A stretch of DNA of 64,000 nucleotides from positions 56,498,419 through 56,562,418 of the forward strand of contig NC_085860.1 in assembly GCF_034702125.1 (NCBI RefSeq). Reading direction: 5' to 3'. The translations under genes were made by a program, and so were the position numbers. This stretch comes from Engraulis encrasicolus (lineage: Eukaryota; Chordata; Actinopteri; Clupeiformes; Engraulidae). Position 1 is the first letter of the stretch; the number at the start of each line of letters is the position of its first letter. The notes beneath the pieces are model-generated. The model was not told the origin of the DNA and did not search any database. It worked only from the letters and a program-made list of their open reading frames with translations. Shown here one piece after another: positions 41,067-53,300 of the stretch.

Positions 41067-42191
41067 ATCTGAAAATAATCCCAGGTTTGTACGATACAAA
41101 AGTGGATAGTCACAGTGAGATCAGGTTACACATGTGGTTTAAAGACATGCATGTGGTCTGATACATTTACGTCGCATCATCAATTCACTTCAAAACACGC
41201 ACGATGTCGTGAATATCAACAAATACGTGACACGAGATGTCAAAAACCTCGCCACAGAACTAATGAGCACAGAAAGGGCTATGGTGGCCAAGATTTCGTT
41301 GCAGGTCGCTCACTGCGAAGCTCATTAAAGTCATCTAACAAATACTTGCGCGATAACTAACAAGCATTGCAACTGCAAGTTTAAAAAGAGGAGTAATTGC
41401 CTTGGATCCCGTGTCTTAGAGGTGATGTTGGCAACATACATGAGAATATAAACAGTGTGGATGACTGAGCGGCATTCAACCCGGATATGATTGCAAAATT
41501 GGTTTGCAAATTTATAGCACAAAAGTTCTAGATTCACGGTAACAGCTGGAAATATAATTAAGCCTACATCACTGGGATCACCCGACTGTTACGTTTTATT
41601 TTTAGAATTATTCCTCATTTCAGTTAGCCATGCTGTGCTACACGTATTTTCAGTCAAGCAGTTGTTTTCCCTACGCCCAGGAAGTATTTCAAAACGCTTT
41701 GAGTGTGAAAGTAGGCTACTTTTGTCACTGGTGCCCCCTACGCTGGGGGTGTGCCATAGCAAGTTCGACCTCTGCCATACTAAGAGCTCTGCGAATTAAA
41801 ATTTTCACTGATTTTCCTTGTAGACATAGCTTACTTTAAGGACAGTCAGTCATCATAATTTTCAAGGCATCAGTCTCTACAGTTGGCCTACAAATCAAAT
41901 GTTTTTTAATGGACCTTCATGTTGTTGTTTTTTGTTGTTGTTTTTTTAATCAACAAACAAACAAATGCATAAATAATAAATAAATATGCATAAATTAACA
42001 GACAGATCAATAAATAATCATCAAATAAATGAATTTAAAATGCACTGTTCCAAATGATTACGCAAAACATTGAAACCTTATCACCCCCTTTCAAAACTTC
42101 CAGTTGTAAAGAACAGTGGGCTAAATGGTCATTTGTGAAATTAGGAGCATTAGCAGGTATATCACTGACATCAAAATCTATCAAAAACATC

Positions 42192-42556
42192 TTAAAGGGA
42201 CACTGTGCAGGAAATGGTCAAAAAAGGTACTGCAACTATGCTGCTCATTGAAACTGGGCTGCCTATTGCAAAATTTGATCTTTACATGAAAGTTTACTAA
42301 GTAATAAACAAATATTTTCTAGTATGGTCCAAGTAGAGTCATTTTTGCAGCTAAAAATGGCTATTTTTGGAAATTAAAAATGGCGGACCATGGAGAAGAT
42401 CCCCCTTTTCATGTATGAAAACTGCAATTTTTCCAGTCATAATGAATACTTAGAATTTGATGGTGGTGGTAAGTATTCATGAAAAAGGTAACATTAGTGA
42501 ATGGATAGCATGAATTCTGGAAATAAACAACTAAAAATCTCACAGTGTCCCTTTAA
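42192..42556. mobile_element. TTAA-flanked MITE (family 1)
   Basis: 365 bp, TTAA at both ends, with termini AAAGGGACACTGTGCAGG and CTCACAGTGTCCCTTT. Close to the copy at 62821-63172. Confidence 0.9.
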
Positions 42557-43149
42557 GTTACACTGGATTTATAGCTACCTCAGATCACATGGCAAAAGGT
42601 ACAGGTTCCTGCCAGGTAAATGTAGATGTTCTAGGCTACCTTATTATACCAACGCTGAGGAACAGAAATTACTCCAGTGTGCTCCAGTGGGTCAAACTTG
42701 CACACTTTCTGAGTGGCTTACAAACCTGGATGGTCCAGGTGGATAAAGTGGTAGATGGTTAATGTCTGCCAACGTTAGAAAAAAAAAAATCCCCTGCACC
42801 CACTGTCCTCATTTGCAGAGCCTAATGGCGACATGTTGGTCTAGTAACCTTAGAGAAATTTCAGTGAAATTACTGGTAATATTGGTGAGCCTGTGGTTCC
42901 CCCCCCAACACCTGTCCACCTGACTTTTTTAAAAAGATAAATGGCCACCATGCCCTGACAAGGGTGCGAGCAACATCAGCAAAGAGACATGATTTCGGCC
43001 TGAATCATTGGAAGAGATCAGGTGGGCTCCTTTAAGGTCCCCAAAATGTGTGAAAATGATGTTTGTGAAGAAGGTGGTATGTGAAGTTTATAACTGACCA
43101 CTTACCCCCATGGTAGAACAAGAAAAATGCTTCCCACAAAAATATCAGT

Positions 43150-44390
43150 CTGATAGGCTTAAAAGAGTCAATCTGCCACAACATCAACCTCAAGATGGGC
43201 CCTGCCACTGGCCTCAAACAAAGTCCCCAAAACCTCGGCAACATGATTGATGACCAGCTGTCATTCTCCAACCACATTGCATCAGTCACCCGGGCCTGCA
43301 GATTTGTGCTGTCCAACATCAAGAGAATGAGATATCCTATCATCTGACCCAACATCCAGCGAAACTACTGGTTCAGGGCATGGCCATCACCATCAAATCT
43401 CCCGACTAGACTACTGCAACTGCCTCCTGGCAGGTCTTCCTGCTTCTACAATAAAACCACTGCAGATGGTCCAGAACACAGCGGTGCACATCAACCTCTC
43501 TCCTCCTCTATTTATCAAGTTGCACTAGCACTGGCTGCCCGGATCAAGCACAAGGCCTTGACCCTAGCCCACAAAACCACCTCAGGAGCTGCCCCAGCTT
43601 ATCTGAAGGACATACACTGTGTGCGTTCCAATATGCGCCCTTGCATCCTCCACTTGTGCTTGTGACCTCGTACCAGGAAGTAATACACGTGATGACATCA
43701 CTGACAACAGCATTATATTTCAATATCCTGCAAAAGCTCGATTGTAAAGTCATTTTCTAATTTTCAAAAAGGCTGGTAAATGAAAAATAGTCCCCCAAAA
43801 ATTGTTTTGGCTAGGCTGACAGTGGGGGAAACTTAATTGTTTTATCCATGGAGGCGGGGCATCAGCAAAACGTGAGGCCACAAGCCCAAGTGGAGGACAC
43901 AAGGTCGCATATTGGAATGCACCCTAAGGCTGCATGTTCCTGCCAGAGAGCTAACACTCCGCCAACACGAATCTTCTGGCCATGCAGCATGCTCGCACTA
44001 AACAATCCTAGTCAAGACTGTTCCCTGTCATTCATTGTCCCTCAGTGGTGGAAAACACTTTAAGGGTCAGCAAGAAAAGGCTCAATTCTCTCTCTCGAGC
44101 TTCAAGAAGCAAGACTCGCCTCTTTCATGACTATTTACAGCACTAATGCCTGAGCTGACCCAGTCCCTGGGTAGACTCCACGGCATGTTGTGCGGCAGCG
44201 TGTTCTGTACTTAATCCTGTGCTAATGTACTTTAAAAAACTAACTAACCCTACTTGGCATCGACACTCATTGTTCTGTATACTCCCTGTGTCCTGAGTAT
44301 CTGCAAGTGTTGTTTACTATGATTATGCACTCGATGGTAAGTCTTTGTATAAAAGCGTCTGCCAAATGTAATGTAAAATATCTTCATGCA
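43150..44390 (+). mobile_element. LINE fragment with a nested MITE
   Basis: Remnants of the C-terminal half of a reverse transcriptase ORF, for example LDYCNCLLAGLP near 43410 and TSGAAPAYLKDI near 43590. It ends in a TATAAAAGCGTCTGCCAAAT tail, common to fish L2-like LINEs. It is frame-broken and interrupted at 43620-43923 by MITE family 3. Confidence 0.75.
43620..43923. mobile_element. MITE (family 3)
   Basis: GTGCGTTCCAATATGCGCCC at the left and its inverse GCATATTGGAATGCACC at the right, inserted in a LINE. Confidence 0.8.
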
Positions 44391-44629
44391 TGACAATGCG
44401 CAATCTCATATTGTAAGGGATTGGCCTAGGCCTACATGTAACATATGCAAACTAGCAGACTTCAACTCAGAACTTTGGTTAACCTCCCTCCTGAAGCCTC
44501 ATACAGTTGACCTTTAGCAGCGGTATGGTGCTGTGCCTTTCATGCCCAAAACGGAGCGTTGACTGGTAGGTGGCGGGTTCGAGATGCGAGTGGCCTACGT
44601 ACTAGGCCATGGCAGCACATTGGCCTACT

Positions 44630-44960
44630 CAAACAACATCCCTAGCTCCTCATGAAATCTCTCTTCATCAATTAGGTCTACAAAGTCCCCCTCCTAACTT
44701 ATAAGCCCCTCCATGGTCTGGTACCTTCCCCCTACCTCACATCCTCCTCCATCCCTATACCCCCTAAAGATCCCTGCGGCCTTCTTCCAAGGGCCAGCTC
44801 TCCATCCCCCACAGCAGTCAGGACCACAAGTGTCTTTCACATTGTTGCCCCACCCTTTGGAATAACTCATATCCCAAGTGGCCCCTCACTGGCCCTGTTC
44901 AAAAAGCTTGTCAAAACGTTTTTGTATAAACAGGCGTTTGGCTGCTAATTCCAACACTTG
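44630..44960 (+). mobile_element. LINE 3' fragment
   Basis: Decayed reverse-transcriptase C-terminus: YKPLHGLVPSPYLTSSS-type text near 44700-44750, and FKKLVKTFLYKQAFG near 44900-44940. Frame shifts are present. Confidence 0.65.
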
Positions 44961-45171
44961 AGCAATGGCCTTGGGTGTTTTAAAAGGTGGTGTTGTGTCT
45001 GCATATTAACACACCGCTAGGTGGCACTGTTACATAACTCTTTGCAGAGCAAAGTTTGGTATTAATGAATAGAACAGAGCAGGGATTCCAATCCAAACCT
45101 ATTCCAACTAGGGGCCCACTTGAAATTTTCTGAAATGTCAACAATACAACTCAAATACATTGTCAACAGCA

Positions 45172-45300
<129 letters not shown>

Positions 45301-45893
45301 TTTTAAAATTATATTCAAAGCCCACTTGGAATACTTTTACCACCGTTTGAAAATCAATATATTGAAGACATGTTAGAGCGATATCATCCTATAAAATGTC
45401 TTCGGTCTTCTGAGTTTCTGAGTATTTAGCCATTATGCTGCTATGGTACCATCTTCCTATTGAAATTAGAACCCACTGCCCACTGGCATTTTTTTTGTTA
45501 TGTTAAGTTATCTACACTCTTACTTTCTATAATTGGCCTATTTTCTTCTTTCTCTTTCCCAAGCACATTGGATGACAGTAGGCCTATGATAATGTGCTAG
45601 GCCTATAATAAAAAAGGGCTACTACTGTTACTGATTGATACATCAGTTCTAATGGGGATCAGATGGTTAGTCCGTAAACGGTAGTCCTACATAGGCTAGG
45701 GTCAAAAATGTGATTCATTGTTGAAAAGGACACTTGTGCGCTGTTAGCCACGGAACAGAGAGTGGAAACGACAGACTGTCTCCAGCAATGTCTCAGGATA
45801 GTTTTAAGAGAAAGCGAGCGAGGGATGGAAAAATATTGTGTGTTTTGGCCAAGAGCTACAATCACGCGGACGGTGGAGAGATTCCTCCTCAAC

Positions 45894-48800
45894 ATGCAAG
45901 CAAGACGGTTGTGGTTTATAACTGCGTGGCTTTGCCTCTGGCCAAAGGGGCTGAAAGACCCCAGGGACGGGTCAGGTGAGAGAGATGCATGTTTTTTTGC
46001 AATTTCTTTGCCTTCAGTTATCAAATGTGTTGTGTAAAAAATGCGAGAGGGGAAATTCAGGTTAACACATTCTTCACATTCTTCTATTCACACAGGTTTA
46101 GACATGGTGTTAAAATGAACTAACCTGTTGAAACTGAACAGGTAGTTGGTCTCTCTCCACTAGGCTACTCCACTAACTGTAAGTTACTACACTGAACCTG
46201 AAGGGGAGAGTTAGAAGGACAGAGTATAAAGTAGAAGAAGTATTCTTACAAATGTAATTACAACTCAAGGCATATGTATGGTTAAGTAATAGCACACTAC
46301 GGTTGTTCATCTGTAAAAAAAAAAGAAAAAAAAAAAGCATTTCTATAGCCCACAACTCAAAAGCAGAAACACTTAGTAACTTATTGTGCCAGCAACATCA
46401 GATGTTCTGAATTCCATCTCACAGCCCATGGCTGGTTGAGTTGGTTTGTGTTTTCCCTTCACTTTGCAGCATGTGTTATATATAGCAGATGCATAAATAA
46501 AAAAAACAGCGTTCAGTGCCTAATACTGCATTAATTCTACAGTAGCCTATATTACCACAAAAGTGCATTTTTATAACTCAGCATAGCTGTTCTCACCAGC
46601 AAGGACATGTTAGAAAAACACTGCACTTCATTGTTGGCATCCTCACTATTGCACTACATTTTTCATTTTGGACACTTTTGGAATGGAATTTGCAGCAGGC
46701 CTACTTCATACAGTGCATCACAGAGGTGAGTTCCCCCTGACATTTCCTTATCTTTTCTGACAATCTTTTTGGATTTGGATTTTGGAAAGTCTGTGTAAAT
46801 CTTTGGCCAGACAGTGTACATTTACTGGTCCCTCAAAATAAAGCACTGGCAACAAAATTGAGTAAAGGAAAATGTCCAAACTGAGCAGATTTAGTCATTT
46901 TCATCACAGATTTTATGGGACTCATAAGTTGCATAGTAACGACAGGCGTGTCGTTCAGGTGGGTAAAGTGGGACTGAGTCACCAGGGCCCCATGTAGGGG
47001 ACCCGCACACAGATTGATTAGATATATGTGTAGCATGTTGGATGTGTCTGTGCGCCTTTAACGCATGGCAGGTGGCTGCTGGTGCATTTGCGCGTCAGGT
47101 GATTTGTGTATTCCAGTCGTGTAGGCCATGTGCTAGATCCAAAACATTGGGAATGTCTCAAATGACGCACTTTTGTGCACTTTTCTGCCGTTTAGTGCGT
47201 GCCGTGTCCATCATTCAAGCACTGCGGCTGTGTCTCAAATGACGCACTTTTGTCAGTGCACTGACAGTCAGTGCACAGTGCACACAGTGCACTGAGGTCT
47301 TTAGTGCATAGTGTCGTGGAAATTTTTGAGCACTATGCACTGTGCCCTCGCTGGAAGTGATGGCTGAGCATGGCATTAGCTTGCCAAAATACGAGTTGGC
47401 TACTGTTTACAATGCACAGCGTCTGGTGCTTGTATTTCCATGTCCTTCACCCCAAAGGACAACAGTCACACATACAATACTTTGGTTGGCATGAGGTTGG
47501 TGTCCCATCAACATTACTTACAGAATTAAGAGACTGTTGACCAAACTCTTTGCCGAACCGAATGCCACATTTCCTCCGTGTCATTGTCAACATGACCGCC
47601 GCTTAGTGCGTGCAGTGTCCATCATTAAAGCACTGCATTTTCCCCCCATTGTTAGGGGATCTTCCTGGCACTTTCAGTGCACTGGCTCAACTGAAATTTT
47701 CAGCGTGAGCGCCCTAGGCACTGAAAAACAGTGCCCGAAGTGCACAAGTGCAGCATTTGAGACACGGCCATTGTCTGTTACACCTGAACCCTTTTACACA
47801 TCGGAAATATTTATAAGAACGAAGTAGACATACTTCAAAATTCAAGATTTTTATTTGTCACATGCTTTCCGTGGCATACTCTACTCAAGTAGGCCACTAA
47901 AATGCAGAAGGCATATCTATACTAAAATTATTTCTTCCTCTTACTTCACAGTTCACAACATATTTATGATGAATTTAATACCTGTACTCCAATAAATTTT
48001 ATGTACTGAAGAAAGCAGTTTATGAGAAGTAAAGCATGAGTAAGTTAACTTGGAGGCAGTAGTTAACCTGTTTATGTGAGAGCCCTTTGCCTATATGAGA
48101 ATTATGCTTCTGGGCTACATTGTTAAGTTTACCATTAGGCCTAACTTACACAGTAGGGACTTCTGTAATAGTACTTTTACTTTCAGACGTAGTTTAAATA
48201 CTTCTACTTGTACTTTCAGTACTTGAGTAGCAGATTCCTAATCTCTTGTACTTATCTTGTACTGAAAGTAAAAAGTAAAAATATAAGTATTTATATAACA
48301 TGTCTACTTGCAATACTGAAGTACAAGACATTGAATATTGTACGAGAAGAGCACTTCTACTTCTACGTAAAGGTGCATATGTAGGATTGTGGGCAGAATA
48401 GATATTGCAACTATGCTGCCCATTGAAACTGTGCTGCCTATTGCCACAGTTCTCATCCTACTAGACCTACTGTATCTGCAGCCTTTGACACAGTCAACCA
48501 CATGAGGATAATCACAATCATTGGAATCACTGGTGTTATCCACTCATGGTTCAACTCCTAACTTTCTGGACAAACCTTCAGGGTGTCATTGCAAGGAAAA
48601 TTGTCTTAACTCTCACCCTCTCCACAGTGCTGGGGCCCCTTCTGTTCACAATGTACACCTCCTCTCTGGGACGTGTCATTCAAACACATGGGTGGGTTCT
48701 CCCATCACTGCTACGCTGATGACTCCTAAATGTACCGGTCATTCCAACACCACGGTTTTGCATCTCGGCCTGCCTCACTGATAATAAATTCGGCAGAACT

Positions 48801-49913
48801 GTGAGGGGTGTGCACATTTTTGTGATGCACTGTAAAAAAAAATGCAGTTTTCCTGTAGTATGCTGCAGGTATTTTCTACTTTCTCTAATGCAATGACTAA
48901 AACTTGCTTGTTGAACTTGAGGCTGTATCCTCTTTGTACCTCATTAATGTATGCCATTCTTTTGCAACAGTGATGCTTGCAGATGCCTCTCCGGGTAACC
49001 ATGGAGGTCTTAATCCCCAGGAGTTTGTGAAGTCTGTCAATGACGCCAATCGGATGTATGAGGTAGGCAGTACTATCCATCTGCTGATCTCTGATTTTCT
49101 ATCAACAGTTGTACGTACGTAATTTTTCAGCAGTTAATTACCATAATGTACTCTGCACATTGCCCATTCATACATATTGAGTGAATAACCACGATTGATG
49201 GTTATTCACACCATCATCAATTTCTAAGTATTTATTTATGACATAGAATTTACTTTTTTCATAAATGAATGAGGTGGATTTTGCTCATGCCTACTATTTT
49301 GAATAATCAGTTTTAGTCATCTTTGGTTACAAAATATACTGTACCTTTTATCAGATCAGCAATGATAAGTTTATTACATTGGAGATGTGAATGAGAAGAT
49401 AGAATTTGCAAACGGACTGCATACATTTTGAACATAAATGTCATACCTGTGATCAACAATGGGAAGGAGCCCAACTGTACCAATATCTAATAATATCTAC
49501 TTAAAACAGAGGTTAATCAATTGAGGAGGAGACAGTTGCTTATTTCCTTTGACATTCTCGGTCTACTCTTTGTCTAGTTTCTACTGGGCGGGCTAGAGAT
49601 GGACAGCGACAACAATATAGTGATGCTGGACGAGGAGTTGGCCTCCATGCGGCAGGGAAGGGCCTTTTTGGCTGTCTTTAACGACAAGATCCCCAAGTCC
49701 CTCCCCCTCTTGGAAGACATGGCCCTTACTCTTGAGGGCCAAAAACGCCCCCTTAGCCCGACCAGCTTTGAGACACTTCTTCTGGGGACAGTCTACTCTG
49801 CCTACCAAGCCAGACGACAGCAGACGGAAAAAGAGCAGCATGCGTGGATGGATGTCCTGGGGCGCCTGGCCAATGTGACATTTGTTGAGCTTCGCAGAGC
49901 CAGCAAACGCTAG
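45894..49913 (+). CDS. fam180b: FAM180-family protein, predicted secreted
   Basis: Three exons: 45894-45975, 48971-49062 and 49578-49913, with donors G|GTGAGA and GAG|GTAGGC and acceptors TTTGCAACAG and TTTGTCTAG. The sum is 510 nt, or 169 aa plus stop; FAM180 proteins are about 170-185 aa. Residues 1-17 (MQARRLWFITAWLCLWP) look like a signal peptide. The family block runs from MYEFLLGGLEM through DEELASMRQGRAF to the basic end RRASKR. Its molecular function is unknown. I chose the B paralogue because human FAM180B lies in 11p11.2 near KBTBD4, while FAM180A lies elsewhere; that is synteny reasoning. The 3.0 kb first intron holds a MITE and a LINE reverse-transcriptase remnant. It converges with ddb2. 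Confidence 0.85.
47226..47769. mobile_element. MITE with GTGTCTCAAATG termini
   Basis: GGCTGTGTCTCAAATGACGC at the left and its diverged inverse GCATTTGAGACACGGCCA at the right. Interior repeats GTGCACTG motifs. A partial extra copy of the left end precedes it at about 47150-47225. Confidence 0.7.
48440..48785 (+). mobile_element. LINE reverse-transcriptase core fragment
   Basis: Broken frame carrying the RT blocks AAFDTVNH, GVIHSWFNSYLSGQTF and CYADDS, which contains the catalytic YADD motif. It lies in fam180b intron 1, just after a partial family 1 MITE (48370-48440). It is L2/CR1-like and nonfunctional. Confidence 0.75.
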
Positions 49914-50020
49914 GTGCTAGAGAATCCAGGTATCCACGTCCACAGTACAGCTGACGTTTCAATGTAAAACATTTGATAAGGTCTAATAATATGTAATAAT
50001 AGTTATGTTGTTCAAAACTG

Positions 50021-50026
50021 AATAAA
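50021..50026 (+). terminator. Poly(A) signal of fam180b
   Basis: AATAAA 108 bp after the fam180b stop codon. A second AATAAA lies at 50132-50137. On the opposite strand, AATAAA at 50177-50172 lies about 175 bp after the ddb2 stop. Confidence 0.6.
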
Positions 50027-50349
50027 AAATATTAGTGAAGACCATTCTTGCCATCTGTTTACTCTTAAATTTGTCATCTATATCAAGCTCTCCGTGAGAA
50101 TGCCAGATATCGAATGCTATCCCAAGTATTAAATAAACGTACCAAGAGAGTTTAATGAACATTATATAGATTTTATTATTGAAAATTCTTGATACATCGA
50201 TGTACAAAATAAGGCATTTATACAAATGTTAAATGGCATGAACAGCAGGGGAATGTTAGGCAGGAACAACCTTGATCCAAATCAGTAAAACAAAACTGTC
50301 TGAAAAATAGATTCCAGATGCTTAGTGCATGTGGTGGAGGCAGTTCAGA

Positions 50350-53300
50350 TCACTTCTTTCTGTTCTGACGTGTTTTGGATTTGGTCTCTGACTCCAGTGA
50401 TGCTAATTTCTTTTTCAGCTTCAAATCTTCTGCAGGTCGCCTCGGATTCCTGGTGGGCTGCTGTTGGGTGGTTCGGCGTCTGGACACTGCTACCCGGCTT
50501 CTGTTCGCCTCTGTTCTCATCTGAGTTTCCTGCTGCATGCCATTAACAACCTCTTCCCTCGTCCAAGTCAAGATGTTCACGCCTGCAATTTAATAGTGAT
50601 TAAGCAACTGTACTAAATAATAATGTGTACATAACTTATCACAGCCGCTGACAGCTTTGCCCAAAACCTTGCACAAAGGCATCTGAATGGGCCTTCATCT
50701 CAATGCATTCAATGTAATGAAGACCTAATTCTGGGCCTCTCCTTTCCCTGGGCGAGACAACTGACTTGTTTGTCACCCTTATTGTCTACCCTGATGGGTA
50801 TTACCACATATACTTCATAAAAGTAAGAGTATGCGCATCCCACCACTCTGAGGCCAGGTGCAGGACAAAGGCGCGTCTCATAGTGGAAAAGAGTAGAAGT
50901 CCGCACACTGAAGCTCCGCTTTGAAAATGTATTCAGGTCACACAACATTTCGTCCCAACAGGGTCTTCATCAGGCATGTGATACATGAGACACATGCCTG
51001 ATGAAGACCCTGTTGAGTCGAAACGTTATATGACCTGTATACATTTTCAAAGCAGAGCTACAGTGTGCGGACTTCTACTCTTTTCCTCTATTACCACAGA
51101 TATGTCACACTAGAGAAAATTAAAAAACGGTACCTACCCATTCCTGACGCCAGTACATCACCTAGAGGGTTGAACTTATTCAGCTGATGAGGAGACAGAG
51201 AAGATGTTGGTTAACGTAAATATAGACTCAAGTCATTCACATACACACAAGGTGCAGACAAAAAAAGATCAACATCAAAATGAATACGAAATCATTTCAT
51301 ACCAAGTTATTTTGCACTCACTTCATGTTGCAAATAAATTAACGAGTGCACATCTACAGTAAGATGTTGCACACAATTTTGCTTTACAAATTGTTACTGA
51401 CTTGACTTGAACCAAGCCTGTAGTATATAAAGGGTCATAAAACATTTTTCCAAATATAATTAAGTACAGTTACAACATACACCCTGACTCTGAATATGTG
51501 ATCTCTACTTACAGATATTATGCCCTTTGCATTTGGATCTAGCATCTGATAAACCAGGTTCCCGGCGGTGGCATCGTAGATGTCTACTGATCTGACATCA
51601 CCAACTTTGATTTGATCGTCAGGGTAACGGCCAGCTACGAAGAGGTCATATATAGGATGCCAGGTTGCCTGCAAAAAGCACATATTTGAGAGTTGCGCAT
51701 GAATATGTACTTGTGGTTCAAATAGTATAAACAGGGTTGTACAAAAAAAGAGTGAAATGATTTCATGCAGGGCTTGACACAATGTGCTTGACACATTGAT
51801 TCAGTTCTGACCGGGCGAATACACCGGCCTCGACAAGATCAAGCGACAGAAAATCGCTAGGCTGTGTAGTGAGAGCGATACGAGCGATAGAAGCGACAGA
51901 TTATGTCTGTTAACAGCAGAATGCAAGCATTCCAAAATTCCCGTTGGTTGTGGCGGCTGTCGCCAAACTGCATCATGGCTAATTTGCATAATATTGACAA
52001 CTTGTTGGACCTTTTAAGATTTTGTTGCTTAACTAAGGGGCTTCATCAGTTTCCGGTCTTTGTGACAGAATTTACATTGTCTGTATGCTGCGGCTCTCTC
52101 CCTCCCCCCCTCGGGTTGTCCTTATGGCGATTTGCACTTTTGTGACATAAGTGGCTTCCAGAAGGGGGAGAGGGAGGATCAGTGAGCCCGTTTATATGGC
52201 CGCAATAATCGGGTTATTGGAATAAACAGGTTATTGAAGTAAACGGTTTATTGCGGTTTACATGTAGTTCGTCGATTGACTGTGTTCCACTAAAGTGTGT
52301 GACACGAAGCTAGAGTTTAAGGCTTATGATTGGCTACTTATCCTTCTAGAATGTCAATAACCTGACAATAACCCGATTATGCTGGTTACATGAGAAATCA
52401 GTTTATTAGCCAAAAACCTACCTGTGCGAATCGGATTTCTCATAAACTGATAACGGCAATAAACTGGTTATGAAAACTGTTTATTCAGTTTACATGAGCG
52501 CTCAAATAAACCGGTAACTCCAAAAACCTGATCATAAACGGTTTATTGATGCGCATATAAACGGGCTCAGTGGCAGATCAGCTCCATACTGGAATTAATT
52601 CATGGGACCTGACGTATTCAAATTGTTCCGCCTGTGGAGTCATTTTCCAGTGTTTTAATATGCAGGGACAGTGCATATTAAAACATTCTGGGTCTCACCT
52701 TGATGGACGTGATGTGCTGAAAGTGCCTGTGAGGATGCTGAACAATGATCTCCGGCTTCGACCAATCAGACGAGGTGTAGACTCTTATCTCATCAAACTG
52801 GTCTGTGGTGAGGAGTTTGGTGCTGTCCGTGGGGTTGAAATAGGCTTGATAATGGAATAGTAGAAAGAATGTTACATTTCACAAGACTCAATTTTGGCAA
52901 TTTAGTTTGCCATTACAAATACTGCACAACGGATTAGCTTCTTATTTCTATGGTAGTAGCCATAATAGTGAAAGTGGGAATTGTGTGTCATGGGTCTCAG
53001 CTCAGGGAAAAGTAATGGACCTTCACATAATTGTGATGGTGTAGCCAAACAGCTGTGTTGTAAGGTGTCTGCTGATGTTGTTTGTATAAGTGCACTGGGG
53101 TGGAATCTGGAGTTGGTTACAGGTGTGCAAACTGGTCACGGGTGAAAAGAGTCACATGGCACACACAGAAAAGTACAAACCACATTCCAATAAAGTTGGG
53201 ACACATTGTATTTTGTGAGGAAAAATATGGTAATTTTCTCAATATTCAATCCATATATAAAATGGGGAATTGTGCACAGACAACATATATTTTAAAGCCA

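Noticed and set aside
41067..41099. Extended kbtbd4 start (11 residues before MECGDE)
   Set aside because: The upstream frame begins at a TTG and crosses a consensus acceptor (TTATTTTCAG) 2 nt before the real ATG.
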